Shown: positions 27,096-35,802, numbered from the stretch's first letter. The stretch: 64,000 nucleotides of DNA from Grimontia kaedaensis (GCF_023746615.1 NZ_CP082275.1:930001-994000), one strand, 5' to 3'. Notes: generated from the sequence alone by a model not told the origin. Numbers and translations are program-made.

Positions 27096-27950
27096 TTATG
27101 AATGGTATTGCTCGCAAGCCAGCAGGGTATTTTCAATCAGCGTTGCCACTGTCATTGGGCCAACACCACCAGGTACTGGTGTGATGTGACTGGCTTTCTC
27201 CGCTGCCACACCATATTCAACATCACCCACCAACTTGCCATCTTCCAGTCGGTTAATACCCACATCAATGACGACTGCGCCAGGCTTAATCCAATCACCG
27301 GGAATAAAGTTCGGTTTGCCCACAGCAACGACCAAGAGATCAGCTTGGCGAACGTGTCCTTCTAAATCTTTGGTAAAACGGTGACACGTGGTGGTGGTGC
27401 AGCCTGCAAGTAACAGTTCCATCGTCATTGGACGGCCAACAATGTTTGACGCGCCGACGACGACAGCATGTTTGCCACGCAGAGGGACGTTGTAGCGCTC
27501 AAGCAGTGTAACGATACCTTTTGGCGTACATGAGCGCAGCTTTGGCATACGCTGGCAAAGGCGTCCTACATTGTATGGATGGAAACCATCGACATCTTTC
27601 TCTGGGTGGATACGCTCAAGCACATTGGTAGGGTCCATTTGTGCAGGAAGAGGCAATTGCACCAGAATGCCATCGATTTCTGGGTCAGCGTTCAGATCGT
27701 CAATTAAGCTCAAGAGCTCTGCTTCGCTGGTGCTTGAAGGGAGGTCGTAAGACTTGGAAACAAAGCCAACTTCTTCACAAACGCGACGTTTGCTCCCAAC
27801 GTAAACTTGGGAGGCAGGGTCATCACCGACTAATACCACCGCCAGTCCCGGCGCTCGGAGGCCTGCTGCTTTTCGGGCTTCTACACGTGCAGCAACTTCC
27901 TGACGAACAGTCTGCGAAATAAGTTTTCCATCAATGATTTGAGCGGCCAT
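27096..27950 (-). CDS. folD: Methylenetetrahydrofolate dehydrogenase / methenyl-THF cyclohydrolase
   Basis: Bifunctional cytosolic enzyme interconverting 5,10-methylene-THF and 10-formyl-THF, the one-carbon donor for purine and fMet-tRNA synthesis. 284 aa, full length. Visible segments are VGDDPASQVYVGSKRRVCEE with the catalytic YxxxK, QLPLPAQMD, EKDVDGFHPYNVG, VVGASNIVGRPM and TPVPGGVGPMTVATL. AAGGAAAA precedes the ATG. A perfect PurR-type palindrome lies 69-86 bases upstream, overlapping a likely -35 region, so purine repression is expected. Confidence 0.97.
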   Translation of the reverse strand: MAAQIIDGKLISQTVRQEVAARVEARKAAGLRAPGLAVVLVGDDPASQVYVGSKRRVCEEVGFVSKSYDLPSSTSEAELLSLIDDLNADPEIDGILVQLPLPAQMDPTNVLERIHPEKDVDGFHPYNVGRLCQRMPKLRSCTPKGIVTLLERYNVPLRGKHAVVVGASNIVGRPMTMELLLAGCTTTTCHRFTKDLEGHVRQADLLVVAVGKPNFIPGDWIKPGAVVIDVGINRLEDGKLVGDVEYGVAAEKASHITPVPGGVGPMTVATLIENTLLACEQYHS

Positions 27951-28018
27951 GTTTTTCCTTTGGCAAAGAGAGACGGGAAAGTGGCGCTATTTTGACAAAA
28001 AAAGTGTGACATGGCTAT

Positions 28019-28036
28019 AGCGCAAACGTTTGCGCT
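28019..28036. promoter_or_regulatory. PurR-type operator upstream of folD
   Basis: AGCGCAAACGTTTGCGCT is an 18-base perfect palindrome matching the PurR box consensus (GCAAACGTTTGC core). It lies 69-86 bases before the folD start, and its TTGCGC half could be the -35 hexamer with CAAAAT as -10. The first base of the upstream gene's stop region touches it. Confidence 0.8.
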
Positions 28037-28755
28037 TAGTCTAAATCTTCTTCTAAATAGGTTTTGGAAAGGGTGATGGTTGACGCTGCGAGGTTATTTA
28101 GGGAGTCGTCGTAAAAGTCTTCAACCACCTTGAGAAGCCAGGGGCGGATGTGAAGGGTTGATACGAAAATGCTGGTTCGCTCATTACCCAATTCGGTGCC
28201 ATCAAGTAGCCTAAACCCTGAGCCAGACATGCCTGATATAATACCGACGAGTTCGCCTTCTTTGTTGTAGGCTCCACCGCCGCTCATTCCACTTTGAACA
28301 GGGGCGTCAGTAATACTGGCCGGGCAGTTTTCAAACATATCTGAATCAACAAAATTAACATCTAAGTAGTACTTACCGTGTCCGATTAACACCTTACCGG
28401 TAAGTCCCATCCCAACAGTCGTAACAGACCCTTTGGTTTTTACTGTCCCCAAAGGGGCAATCGTTTTGTCATGGTTACTTTGCTTGATCACTGCTACATC
28501 GCAGTTGGGGTGATAAGCGATCACATCGCTGTAATCCAACTGGGCGACGTGCTTGGCGGTTAAGCTGAGTTCACTTGTCAACGGAACACTGGAACCGTGT
28601 CCGCCGAGGACAAAGGGTATTCCGATCGGAAGATAACTAACAGATGGTGCGTTGGTTTCTTGAGCGTAGTCAAGAGGCCCATTGACAAGGAAGCAGCCTT
28701 GAAGAGAGATGAAAGAAAAAAAACAAATTGCCGCTCGAACAAACGCTTGGGACAT
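28036..28755 (-). CDS. Trypsin-like serine peptidase lipoprotein
   Basis: 239-aa predicted lipoprotein with signal peptide and lipobox ISLQGC (Cys21). The rest looks like a short chymotrypsin-fold peptidase: His69 in LTAKHVA, Asp86 in NCDVAVIK, Ser158 in QSGMSGGGAY, then GIISGMSGSG. The complete triad suggests an active periplasmic or outer-membrane peptidase, perhaps of quality-control type; no substrate can be named. GGAGG lies seven bases before the ATG. It precedes folD on the same strand with an 85-base gap that holds the PurR site. Confidence 0.8.
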   Translation of the reverse strand: MSQAFVRAAICFFSFISLQGCFLVNGPLDYAQETNAPSVSYLPIGIPFVLGGHGSSVPLTSELSLTAKHVAQLDYSDVIAYHPNCDVAVIKQSNHDKTIAPLGTVKTKGSVTTVGMGLTGKVLIGHGKYYLDVNFVDSDMFENCPASITDAPVQSGMSGGGAYNKEGELVGIISGMSGSGFRLLDGTELGNERTSIFVSTLHIRPWLLKVVEDFYDDSLNNLAASTITLSKTYLEEDLD

Positions 28756-29265
28756 GCTGATACCTCCTACGCTGTGATGTGAGTCCCAAACTGGAGACCT
28801 ACAATGTGAGCGTAGAAAGCGTTCAAGTAATGTACAAAATGCTATTGATTATTTCGTCATTAAAACTATTAAATCATTGAAATATAATGTTAGATAACCA
28901 CTTTCAGCTTGTGGTTATGACCAAAAAGTTGGGTTTGTGACAGTTTTATACCGTCGTCTGTTCTTTTTTCAATCAGATGCCCTGAAACCTCGTTAATATT
29001 CTATCCTATCTGCCTCAATATTTACTGGTGCCAGCATTAACCGTCTGATGTACCGGTGATTATTTGGTATCGCTAATAAAGTAATTTATCAATAAATGAA
29101 AGGGTTAGAGTTGAGCACTATTTCTGTGTGATTGGCGTCAAAAAAATACGGTAGTGATTAGGCGTATCTCATACCTTAAACGCGTTTTTATCGCTATTTG
29201 TATAGAAAATTTTGCACAGAGAAGGATGTGATACCAAGTAGAGCGGAAAAGAGCAGAGTGGAAAA
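28756..29265. other. Long AT-rich intergenic region without a gene
   Basis: No convincing coding frame or known RNA. It must hold the promoter of the trypsin-like lipoprotein. The only clear structure is a perfect 8-base hairpin ATAACCAC / GTGGTTAT (28894-28918) with no U-run, whose role is unknown. Confidence 0.5.
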
Positions 29266-29292
29266 GCAAGGTGCTATCAGTGAACACCTTGC
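29259..29292 (-). terminator. Terminator of the YcaD-like MFS gene
   Basis: GCAAGGTG / CACCTTGC stem followed on the minus strand by TTTTCC, 18 bases after the MFS stop codon. Confidence 0.8.
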
Positions 29293-29309
29293 TTCATTTA
29301 GTTTTGGTA

Positions 29310-30497
29310 TCAGATATCAACAGATATTGCTTCGTCGACGCCGTCTGTACCGGTAGAGCGGTTGCGTTTGGTTGAACCCAGCATGTAGAGAAGGGTTGCC
29401 GCGAAACAGACCACAAAGTACAACATCAAGCCACCATTCATCGACATCGCTTCACCTGCCAATACAGGACCGATCACGGAACCCACGCTGTAGCTCAGCA
29501 ACATCAGTTCTGCGGCTGCAACGATTTTTGACTCATCTACGTTGCGACAAGCCAGCGTAATCGCAACAGGGTAGAGGGCAAATGCTGATGCACCCAGCAG
29601 GAACATACCCGCCATCATGCCCGCTGAGACGGTAGCGATTTCAATCATGGCAATGGAAAGCAAACCCAGAAAGCAAAATAGTGCCATCAACAGTGCTTTT
29701 TCCATGCGTGAGTTTAACCAGCTCACCAGCGGTTGTACCACCATGCCACCAAGGATCACGATAGCCATCAGTGCGCCTACCTGATCGTGGCTGTAATTGC
29801 TTTCTAACTCCAATGGCAGCAGGCCATAAATAGAGCCCAACACTAAACCTGATACGATGCAACCAATGTAAGCTGCCGCGGGCAGTGTTTTCATCTCGCT
29901 GACTTTGATGCTTGCGTGACCAACCGCTTTTGGGCGACCTTTTTTAAACACCAGCGGTGGCAAAATAGCTGCTGAGAATAGGCTGGCGACGACAATCAGT
30001 GGCATCGCACCTTCAGTACCAAACATACCGATACCAAGTTGACCCAACGCAGAGCCGCCGTAAAGTGATGCCATGTAAAGACCCAGACGCTTGGCTCGCG
30101 CTTTTTCAGTGTCTGCCATCAGTAGCCAGGATTCGATGACGACGAACACACCGGCAACCGCGATGCCTGCAACAAAACGTGCAAAAAGCCATGCTGCGGG
30201 TGATGCGCTGAATGCCATCAAACCCACAGTGGTGACAACGATAAGCAAAAACGCAACTAACGCACTGCGATGGCCAAATTTGCCAACGATGCGCGCACTG
30301 ATCAACGCACCGCCAAGCAGGCCTGCGTAAAACACGCTCGCGAGCCAGGAGGCAAGATTCACCGACATACCACGTGCGTCAAGCGCAAGCGGAATGAGGC
30401 TCATCAGGAAACCTGACGCAACGGCAAAAAGGCTTAGGCTGAGAACAGGTACAAGTGGACTGTTGCGATCAGCCTGCATAACAGGGTTCTGTTGCAA
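29310..30497 (-). CDS. MFS transporter, YcaD-like
   Basis: 395-aa, twelve-segment major facilitator transporter of the inner membrane. SLFAVASGFLMSLIPLALDARGMS in the first helix, LASVFYAGLLGGAL, and the central RAKRLGLYMASLYGGSALGQ resemble the YcaD group, whose substrate is not known. A terminator hairpin separates it from mgtC upstream, so it has its own promoter in the 30498-30525 region or shares weak read-through. The C-terminus is acidic (DEAISVDI). Confidence 0.85.
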   Translation of the reverse strand: MQQNPVMQADRNSPLVPVLSLSLFAVASGFLMSLIPLALDARGMSVNLASWLASVFYAGLLGGALISARIVGKFGHRSALVAFLLIVVTTVGLMAFSASPAAWLFARFVAGIAVAGVFVVIESWLLMADTEKARAKRLGLYMASLYGGSALGQLGIGMFGTEGAMPLIVVASLFSAAILPPLVFKKGRPKAVGHASIKVSEMKTLPAAAYIGCIVSGLVLGSIYGLLPLELESNYSHDQVGALMAIVILGGMVVQPLVSWLNSRMEKALLMALFCFLGLLSIAMIEIATVSAGMMAGMFLLGASAFALYPVAITLACRNVDESKIVAAAELMLLSYSVGSVIGPVLAGEAMSMNGGLMLYFVVCFAATLLYMLGSTKRNRSTGTDGVDEAISVDI

Positions 30498-30523
30498 TGT
30501 TTTTCCTTAATTATCTGAATTGA

Positions 30524-30557
30524 AATTAAAAAACCTGCACAGGAAGTGCAGGTTTTT
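30524..30557 (-). terminator. Terminator after mgtC
   Basis: AAAACCTGCAC / GTGCAGGTTTT perfect stem with AGGAA loop; on the minus strand it is followed by TTTTTTAATT. It lies about 120 bases after the mgtC stop and just before the MFS gene. The 120 bases between show no gene. Confidence 0.85.
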
Positions 30558-30678
30558 ACGCAGAGAAAGGTGCGTTCAGGCGCGATTATTATTTCACCAT
30601 CCACAAACGTAAAGAGAGATAATTTTGTGGTAACGATGAAATCTTTTGATGGAAATGGTTATGCAGAATTACCGATGA

Positions 30679-31176
30679 CTAGTCGACGATATCTGCATGT
30701 TTTGCCGTCTTTTTCCGCTTCTTCTCCCAGCGTTTATGAACGCCTTTTGTTAAGGATGAAAACGTAGTTTCAACTTTATCGAGACCAACAAGAATAAAAA
30801 GTACAAATGTACAAAGAAGCAGTGCTTGGCGTCCGTAGTCAAAAGCGATCACCATACCAAGGCCGGCCATCAACCAAACGACGGCAGCAGAGGTCACCCC
30901 TTGTATTTGACCATCGCGCGCCATCATGACGCCTGCACCCAGAAAACCAACGCCTGTTACGATTTGACCCAATACGCGGGCATGATCCAGTGAGTTGTCA
31001 GAGAGGGAGGTCGCCAAACGCATAAAAAGGTAGGTACCTAGGATAATGAGGATCGCCGTGCGAATACCTACAGGTTTTCCGCGGAGTTGGCGCTCGAGGC
31101 CTAAAATCCATCCGCAGGCGGCACAGGTAAGTACGCCTTCCCAGCTAAACGGGGTGATATCCCAAAACTCATTCAT
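30679..31176 (-). CDS. MgtC/SapB family inner-membrane protein
   Basis: 165-aa protein with about five membrane segments and the MgtC N-terminal signature ERQLRGKPVGIRTAILIILG and QIVTGVGFLGAGVMM. It lacks the C-terminal ACT-like domain of Salmonella MgtC and ends in a basic tail (RWEKKRKKTAKHADIVD). The family links to magnesium stress and survival at low Mg2+ through inhibition of ATP synthase in some members; the role here is inferred. Its leader carries two competing hairpins that look like an attenuator. Confidence 0.87.
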   Translation of the reverse strand: MNEFWDITPFSWEGVLTCAACGWILGLERQLRGKPVGIRTAILIILGTYLFMRLATSLSDNSLDHARVLGQIVTGVGFLGAGVMMARDGQIQGVTSAAVVWLMAGLGMVIAFDYGRQALLLCTFVLFILVGLDKVETTFSSLTKGVHKRWEKKRKKTAKHADIVD

Positions 31177-31184
31177 TCTCTTTA

Positions 31185-31232
31185 CTTCCGGGCTAGAAAA
31201 AATTTAGCCCCTCGGGTCTGCAGACCCTGGGG
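31185..31232 (-). promoter_or_regulatory. Attenuator-like leader of mgtC
   Basis: On the minus strand, hairpin 1 (31208-31232; CCCC/GGGG around the perfect palindrome GGGTCTGCAGACCC) is followed by AATTTTTTC. Hairpin 2 (31190-31210; GGGCTA / TAGCCC) shares the same G-run and ends next to the GGAAG ribosome-binding site. The two cannot form together. This is the layout of a transcription or translation attenuator. Confidence 0.55.
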
Positions 31233-31422
31233 TATTTGTGGCGCAGAAATATCCGCTTTAGCGGGGAAAAGAACAATAGGTAGCACGATGAAATCATTTT
31301 ATCGTCAGAAGAGATGTTGTTTGACGATAAAGCGACGGGTTAAAAGAAAGGGAAATTTTCGTCTTAAGGTAACAACAATGTTTGTTTCTTAGGCATTTAA
31401 CAGCAAAGCACAAGGAAAAGCG

Positions 31423-31450
31423 TTGACGAAGAAACTCGTGCCTTTATAAT
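31423..31450 (+). promoter_or_regulatory. Promoter of tRNA-Arg
   Basis: TTGACG (31423-31428), 16-base spacer, TATAAT (31445-31450), then a GC-rich discriminator (CCTGCCCTGCG) typical of stringently controlled stable-RNA promoters. It lies 34 bases before the tRNA. Confidence 0.85.
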
Positions 31451-31484
31451 CCTGCCCTGCGTTCACACACTGTGTGAATGAAGT

Positions 31485-31561
<77 letters not shown>

Positions 31562-31648
31562 CTTTCTACTTCTTCCTCGTACATATTCTCATCGCAATTT
31601 TTCCCAAACGCATCTCACTATAGATTCCCGTAGTTGATTGAAAAGAAG

Positions 31649-32062
31649 ATCCTAGGGAAGAACAGGTCCTAGATCCTAGGAAAAGCTAGAGCCAAGAGCG
31701 GTGGGGCGTCTGATTTAATTGGTTTTGGTCATCACTTTTATCTTAAAGTTGAAATACAACTTCCGTATTTCTGATAGGTCCTAGGGAAGAGCAGGTCCTG
31801 GATCCTAGGAAAAGCCAGAGCCAAGAGCGGTGGGTGTCTGATTTAATTGGTTTTGGTCATCATTTCTATCTTATCGTTGAAATACCACTTCTATCTTTCT
31901 CTAGGACCTAGGACCTAGGACCTAGGACCTAGGCTCCTTTGCTCTGCTGCTCTATCAAGTGCGTGGATACATGAATATCCCCGCTTGACATCAAAACCTC
32001 ACAAGTATCGTCTCCTAGGACCCTAGGACCCTAGGACCCTAGGACCCTAGGACCCTAGGACC
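31649..32062. repeat. CCTAGG repeat region with tandem 129-base duplication
   Basis: Two near-identical copies (31651-31772 and 31780-31900) each carry CCTAGGGAAGA, GGTCCT, GATCCTAGG, then a unique-looking segment CTGATTTAATTGGTTTTGG. They are followed by four 7-base ACCTAGG units (31906-31933) and GCTCC-TTTGCTCTGC, which is complementary in style to the left arm. Further on lie five 8-base ACCCTAGG units (32020-32059). It fills most of the 789-base gap between tRNA-Arg and tig. No coding frame is seen. Confidence 0.87.
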
Positions 32063-32140
32063 TTTCTTTTTCCTTCCACCCCTTGAATTCCATTTTCTCG
32101 CCCCAATCTCACAGAAACATGACGATGAACCTAGCCCGTC

Positions 32141-32169
32141 TCGACTCGACAGGGCGGTGCCGCTATAAT
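32141..32169 (+). promoter_or_regulatory. Likely promoter of tig
   Basis: TATAAT at 32164-32169 with TCGACT 17 bases upstream as a weak -35. The transcript would have a leader of about 175 bases. Confidence 0.6.
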
Positions 32170-32270
32170 GGCGCGTCTTAAAAATCATGCCTCGTATTTT
32201 GAGGCTATTCGATACCCGCGCAAACGCGCTGTGTATCCAGATTCACAGGCGCTATGGCGAACGATTCGCT

Positions 32271-32328
32271 GTAGCACGAAAGGATGCTACCGGCAGGAGC
32301 CGGGCAACATCACTCAGCGACCCTGAGT
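32271..32328 (+). promoter_or_regulatory. Three consecutive hairpins in the tig leader
   Basis: GTAGCA/TGCTAC (32271-32290), CCGGC/GCCGG (32290-32303) and ACTCAG/CTGAGT (32312-32328) follow each other almost without gaps just before the tig ribosome-binding region. Function is unknown; no Rfam class is recognised. Confidence 0.5.
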
Positions 32329-32350
32329 AAGTTTTGAGGTTATTAATACA

Positions 32351-33652
32351 ATGCAAGTTACCGTTGAAACCACAGAAGGCCTAGAGCGCCACCTGACTAT
32401 CACCGTTCCAGCAGCAAACATCGAAGACGCAGTAACTGCAGAGCTTCGCAACATTGCTAAAAATCGTCGTTTCGATGGTTTCCGTAAAGGTAAAGTGCCT
32501 TTGAAGATGGTTTCGCGTATGTACGGTAAAGCTGTACGTAACGACGTGATGGGTGAAGTGATGCAGCGTCATTTCATCGAAGCGATCATCAAAGAGAAAA
32601 TCAATCCAGCAGGCGCGCCAACTTTCACTCCAGTTGATACTGAAGAAGGCAAAGATCTGGTATTCAAAGCTTCTTTCGAAGTTTACCCAGAAATCGCGCT
32701 GAAAGATCTGGACAAAGTAGAAGTGGTTAAGCCACTGGCTGACGTGAAAGAAGAAGACGTTGCCGAAATGATCGAGACTCTGCGTAAGCAGCAGGCTTCT
32801 TGGTCAGAAGTTGACTCAGCTGCTGAAGCAAGCAGCCGTGTAACTATGGACTTCTCTGGCTCTGTCGACGGCGAAGAGTTCGAAGGCGGTAAAGCAGAAG
32901 ACTTCGCACTGGTAATGGGCCAAGGCCGCATGATCCCAGGTTTCGAAGACGGCGTCGTTGGTAAGAAAGCGGGCGAAGAGTTCACTATCGACGTGACTTT
33001 CCCAGAAGACTACCACGCTGAGAACCTGAAAGGTAAAGCAGCGAAGTTCGATATCAAACTGAGCAAAGTTGAAGCGCAAGAACTGCCAGAACTGACTGAA
33101 GAGTTCGTTGCACGTTTCGGCGTTGAAGACGGCAGTGTTGACGGCCTGAAAGCAGAAGTTCGTAAAAACATGGAACGCGAGCTGAAGCAAGCGGTTAAGA
33201 ACAAAGTGAAAGAGCAAGTGATCGATGGTCTGGTTGCTAACAACGACATCGACGTACCTGCAGCACTGATCGACCAAGAAGTTAACGTTCTGCGTCAGCA
33301 AGCGGTTCAGCGTTTTGGTGGCAACATGGAAAACGCGCCAGAACTGCCAAGCGAGCTGTTTGAAGAACAAGCAAAACGCCGCGTAGTGGTTGGCTTGCTT
33401 CTGGGTGAAGTGATCAAGTCTGAAGAGCTGAAAGCTGACGAAGACCGCGTAAAAGCGCTGATCGAAGAAATGGCTTCTGCATACGAAGATCCATCAGAAG
33501 TTGTGGCTTACTACGAGAAAGACCAGCGCCTGATGGAAAACATGCGCAACGTTGCTCTGGAAGAACAAGCAATCGACGCGCTGCTGGGTAAAGCACAAGT
33601 TTCTGAAAAAGAGCAAGCTTTCTCTGAGCTGATGAACCCAGCTCAAGCATAA
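32351..33652 (+). CDS. tig: Trigger factor, ribosome-bound chaperone and peptidyl-prolyl isomerase
   Basis: Binds ribosomal protein L23 at the exit tunnel and helps nascent chains fold. 433 aa, full length. The N-terminal domain carries the ribosome-docking signature FRKGKVP around residue 45. A FKBP-type domain spans about 150-245 (VTMDFSGSVDGEEFEGG, MIPGFEDGVVG), and the helical arms follow. Codon use is strongly biased, as for a highly expressed gene. It heads the tig-clpP-clpX-lon block, with a hairpin between it and clpP that probably reduces read-through. Confidence 0.98.
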   Translation: MQVTVETTEGLERHLTITVPAANIEDAVTAELRNIAKNRRFDGFRKGKVPLKMVSRMYGKAVRNDVMGEVMQRHFIEAIIKEKINPAGAPTFTPVDTEEGKDLVFKASFEVYPEIALKDLDKVEVVKPLADVKEEDVAEMIETLRKQQASWSEVDSAAEASSRVTMDFSGSVDGEEFEGGKAEDFALVMGQGRMIPGFEDGVVGKKAGEEFTIDVTFPEDYHAENLKGKAAKFDIKLSKVEAQELPELTEEFVARFGVEDGSVDGLKAEVRKNMERELKQAVKNKVKEQVIDGLVANNDIDVPAALIDQEVNVLRQQAVQRFGGNMENAPELPSELFEEQAKRRVVVGLLLGEVIKSEELKADEDRVKALIEEMASAYEDPSEVVAYYEKDQRLMENMRNVALEEQAIDALLGKAQVSEKEQAFSELMNPAQA

Positions 33653-33705
33653 GTGCTAGAATTGTTGAGTGGACAATTGACTTAGAATTCACTCTTCTGA
33701 TAACA

Positions 33706-33745
33706 ATGGTCCGTATGAAGTAATTTCATCCGGGCCATTTATTTT
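33706..33745 (+). terminator. Hairpin between tig and clpP (terminator or attenuator)
   Basis: ATGGTCCGTATGAA / TTCATCCGGGCCAT, a 14-pair stem with wobbles, loop GTAA, followed by TTATTTTAG. It lies 54 bases after the tig stop and only 15 bases before the clpP ribosome-binding region, so clpP is either read through or has its own start. Confidence 0.65.
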
Positions 33746-33759
33746 AGGGATATAACACT

Positions 33760-34383
33760 ATGAGCTTTCAAGAAAAAAACGGAATGCCTTCTATCATGGA
33801 TGCATTGGTGCCGATGGTGGTTGAACAAACTTCCCGCGGTGAACGTTCGTATGACATCTATTCCCGCCTTTTGAAAGAGCGTGTGATCTTCCTGACAGGT
33901 CAGGTTGAAGACCACATGGCGAACCTTGTTGTTGCGCAGCTGCTGTTCCTGGAATCAGAAAATCCTGATAAAGATATCTTCCTTTATATCAACTCACCGG
34001 GCGGTTCGGTGACTGCGGGTATGTCTATTTACGATACGATGCAGTACATTAAACCAGACGTGAGCACGGTATGTATGGGCCAGGCATGTTCAATGGGCGC
34101 GTTCCTGTTGGCCGGTGGCGCGAAAGGTAAGCGTTACTGTCTGCCGAATTCCCGTGTGATGATTCACCAGCCACTTGGTGGTTTCCAAGGTCAGGCGTCT
34201 GACATTCAAATCCACGCGCAAGAAATTTTGACCATCAAGCAAAAGCTAAACACCTTGTTGGCTGAGCACACAGGTCAACCGCTGGAAGTGATTGAAGGCG
34301 ACACTGATCGTGACAACTTTATGGCTGCACAGGATGCGGCTGACTATGGTCTGGTTGACGCGGTACTGAACAAGCGCGATTAA
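33760..34383 (+). CDS. clpP: ATP-dependent Clp protease proteolytic subunit
   Basis: Tetradecameric serine protease chamber fed by ClpX or ClpA. 207 aa with the triad Ser111 (GQACSMGAFLL), His136 (RVMIHQPLGG) and Asp185, matching E. coli numbering. The short N-terminal propeptide is present (MSFQEKNGMPSIMDALVPMV). It lies between tig and clpX, and its partner ClpX follows after 138 bases that include a 12-pair hairpin (34389-34444). Confidence 0.98.
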   Translation: MSFQEKNGMPSIMDALVPMVVEQTSRGERSYDIYSRLLKERVIFLTGQVEDHMANLVVAQLLFLESENPDKDIFLYINSPGGSVTAGMSIYDTMQYIKPDVSTVCMGQACSMGAFLLAGGAKGKRYCLPNSRVMIHQPLGGFQGQASDIQIHAQEILTIKQKLNTLLAEHTGQPLEVIEGDTDRDNFMAAQDAADYGLVDAVLNKRD

Positions 34384-34388
34384 TTTTT

Positions 34389-34444
34389 AATTCTGAGACA
34401 GTTAGGTCCACCTGATACTTTCTGTCCCAGAATTGAGTCTCTCG
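34389..34444 (+). terminator. Hairpin between clpP and clpX
   Basis: AATTCTGAGACAG / CTGTCCCAGAATT, 12 of 13 pairs, with a 30-base loop. There is no U-run, so it may be a processing or attenuation structure separating clpP and clpX expression. Confidence 0.45.
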
Positions 34445-34521
34445 GTGTTCGGAAAAATCTCCAGAGATGTTATAGACTCAGATCATGGTAAATATGGGCT
34501 AAAGCCTAAAGAGGTTAGCGA

Positions 34522-35802
34522 ATGACAGACAAGCGAAAAGACGGTGGCAGCGGCAAACTGCTTTACTGCTCTTTCTGCGGCAAAAGCCAGCATGAAGTAC
34601 GCAAGTTAATTGCTGGACCTTCTGTTTATATCTGCGATGAGTGTGTTGACCTGTGTAACGACATCATTCGTGAAGAAATAAAAGAGGTCATGCCGAAGCG
34701 CGACAGCAACGAGCTTCCGACTCCGCAAGAAATCCGTGCGCACCTGGACGATTACGTTATCGGTCAAGACCGGGCGAAGAAAGTATTGTCTGTAGCGGTA
34801 TATAACCACTACAAACGCCTTCGCAACGGCGATACAACGGCAGATGGTGTTGAACTCGGTAAAAGTAACATTCTTCTGATTGGCCCTACCGGTAGCGGTA
34901 AGACACTTTTGGCAGAAACGCTGGCGCGTTTTCTGGATGTGCCGTTCACTATGGCTGATGCCACGACATTGACCGAGGCAGGTTATGTGGGTGAAGACGT
35001 TGAAAACATCATTCAGAAACTGCTTCAGAAGTGTGATTACGACGTAGCAAAAGCAGAACGCGGCATTGTTTACATCGATGAGATCGATAAGATTTCACGC
35101 AAATCTGACAACCCATCCATCACCCGTGACGTATCGGGCGAAGGTGTTCAGCAGGCGCTGCTGAAGCTGGTTGAAGGTACTATCGCTTCTGTTCCACCAC
35201 AAGGTGGTCGCAAGCACCCTCAACAGGAATTCTTGCAGGTTGATACCTCTAAGATCCTGTTCATCTGTGGTGGTGCGTTTGCAGGTCTCGACAAAGTGGT
35301 AGACCAGCGTGTCGCGAAGGGCAGTGGTATCGGCTTTGGCGCAGAAGTGCGTTCGAAAGATCAGGAAGCCACATTGAGCGACCTGTTCAGCAAAGTAGAG
35401 CCAGAAGATTTGGTGAAATACGGTTTGATCCCTGAATTCATTGGTCGTCTGCCAGTCACGGCGATTTTGGGTGAGCTGGATGAAGATGCACTGGTGCAGA
35501 TTCTCCGTGAACCTAAGAACGCATTGACCAAGCAGTATGGTGCGCTTCTGGAGCTGGACGGCGTTGAGCTTGAGTTCCGTGACGACGCGCTGACAGCAAT
35601 CGCGAAAAAGGCGATGGACAGGAAAACAGGTGCTCGTGGCCTACGTTCCATTGTCGAAGCTGTGCTTCTGGACACCATGTATGATCTGCCATCAAGCAAA
35701 GACGTTACTAAAGTCGTGATTGATGAGTCGGTTATTAAAGGTGAGTCTGACCCACTTCTGATTTATGAAAATTCAGACAATCAGGCAGCAGGCGCAGAGT
35801 AA
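34522..35802 (+). CDS. clpX: ATP-dependent Clp protease ATP-binding subunit
   Basis: AAA+ unfoldase that recognises ssrA-tagged and other substrates and feeds ClpP. 426 aa. The N-terminal zinc-binding domain has Cys16, Cys19, Cys38 and Cys41 (YCSFCGKSQ, ICDECVDLC). Walker A GPTGSGKT is at 121-128, Walker B is in VYIDEIDKIS, and the ClpP-docking IGF loop appears as SGIGFGAEV. Start ATG 34522 is preceded by AGAGG. A bidirectional terminator follows at 36012-36041. Confidence 0.98.
   Translation: MTDKRKDGGSGKLLYCSFCGKSQHEVRKLIAGPSVYICDECVDLCNDIIREEIKEVMPKRDSNELPTPQEIRAHLDDYVIGQDRAKKVLSVAVYNHYKRLRNGDTTADGVELGKSNILLIGPTGSGKTLLAETLARFLDVPFTMADATTLTEAGYVGEDVENIIQKLLQKCDYDVAKAERGIVYIDEIDKISRKSDNPSITRDVSGEGVQQALLKLVEGTIASVPPQGGRKHPQQEFLQVDTSKILFICGGAFAGLDKVVDQRVAKGSGIGFGAEVRSKDQEATLSDLFSKVEPEDLVKYGLIPEFIGRLPVTAILGELDEDALVQILREPKNALTKQYGALLELDGVELEFRDDALTAIAKKAMDRKTGARGLRSIVEAVLLDTMYDLPSSKDVTKVVIDESVIKGESDPLLIYENSDNQAAGAE

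Noticed and set aside
32816..33370. 184-codon minus-strand frame opposite tig
   Set aside because: It is a shadow of tig codon bias; composition is Phe/Leu/Cys-rich and unlike a real protein.
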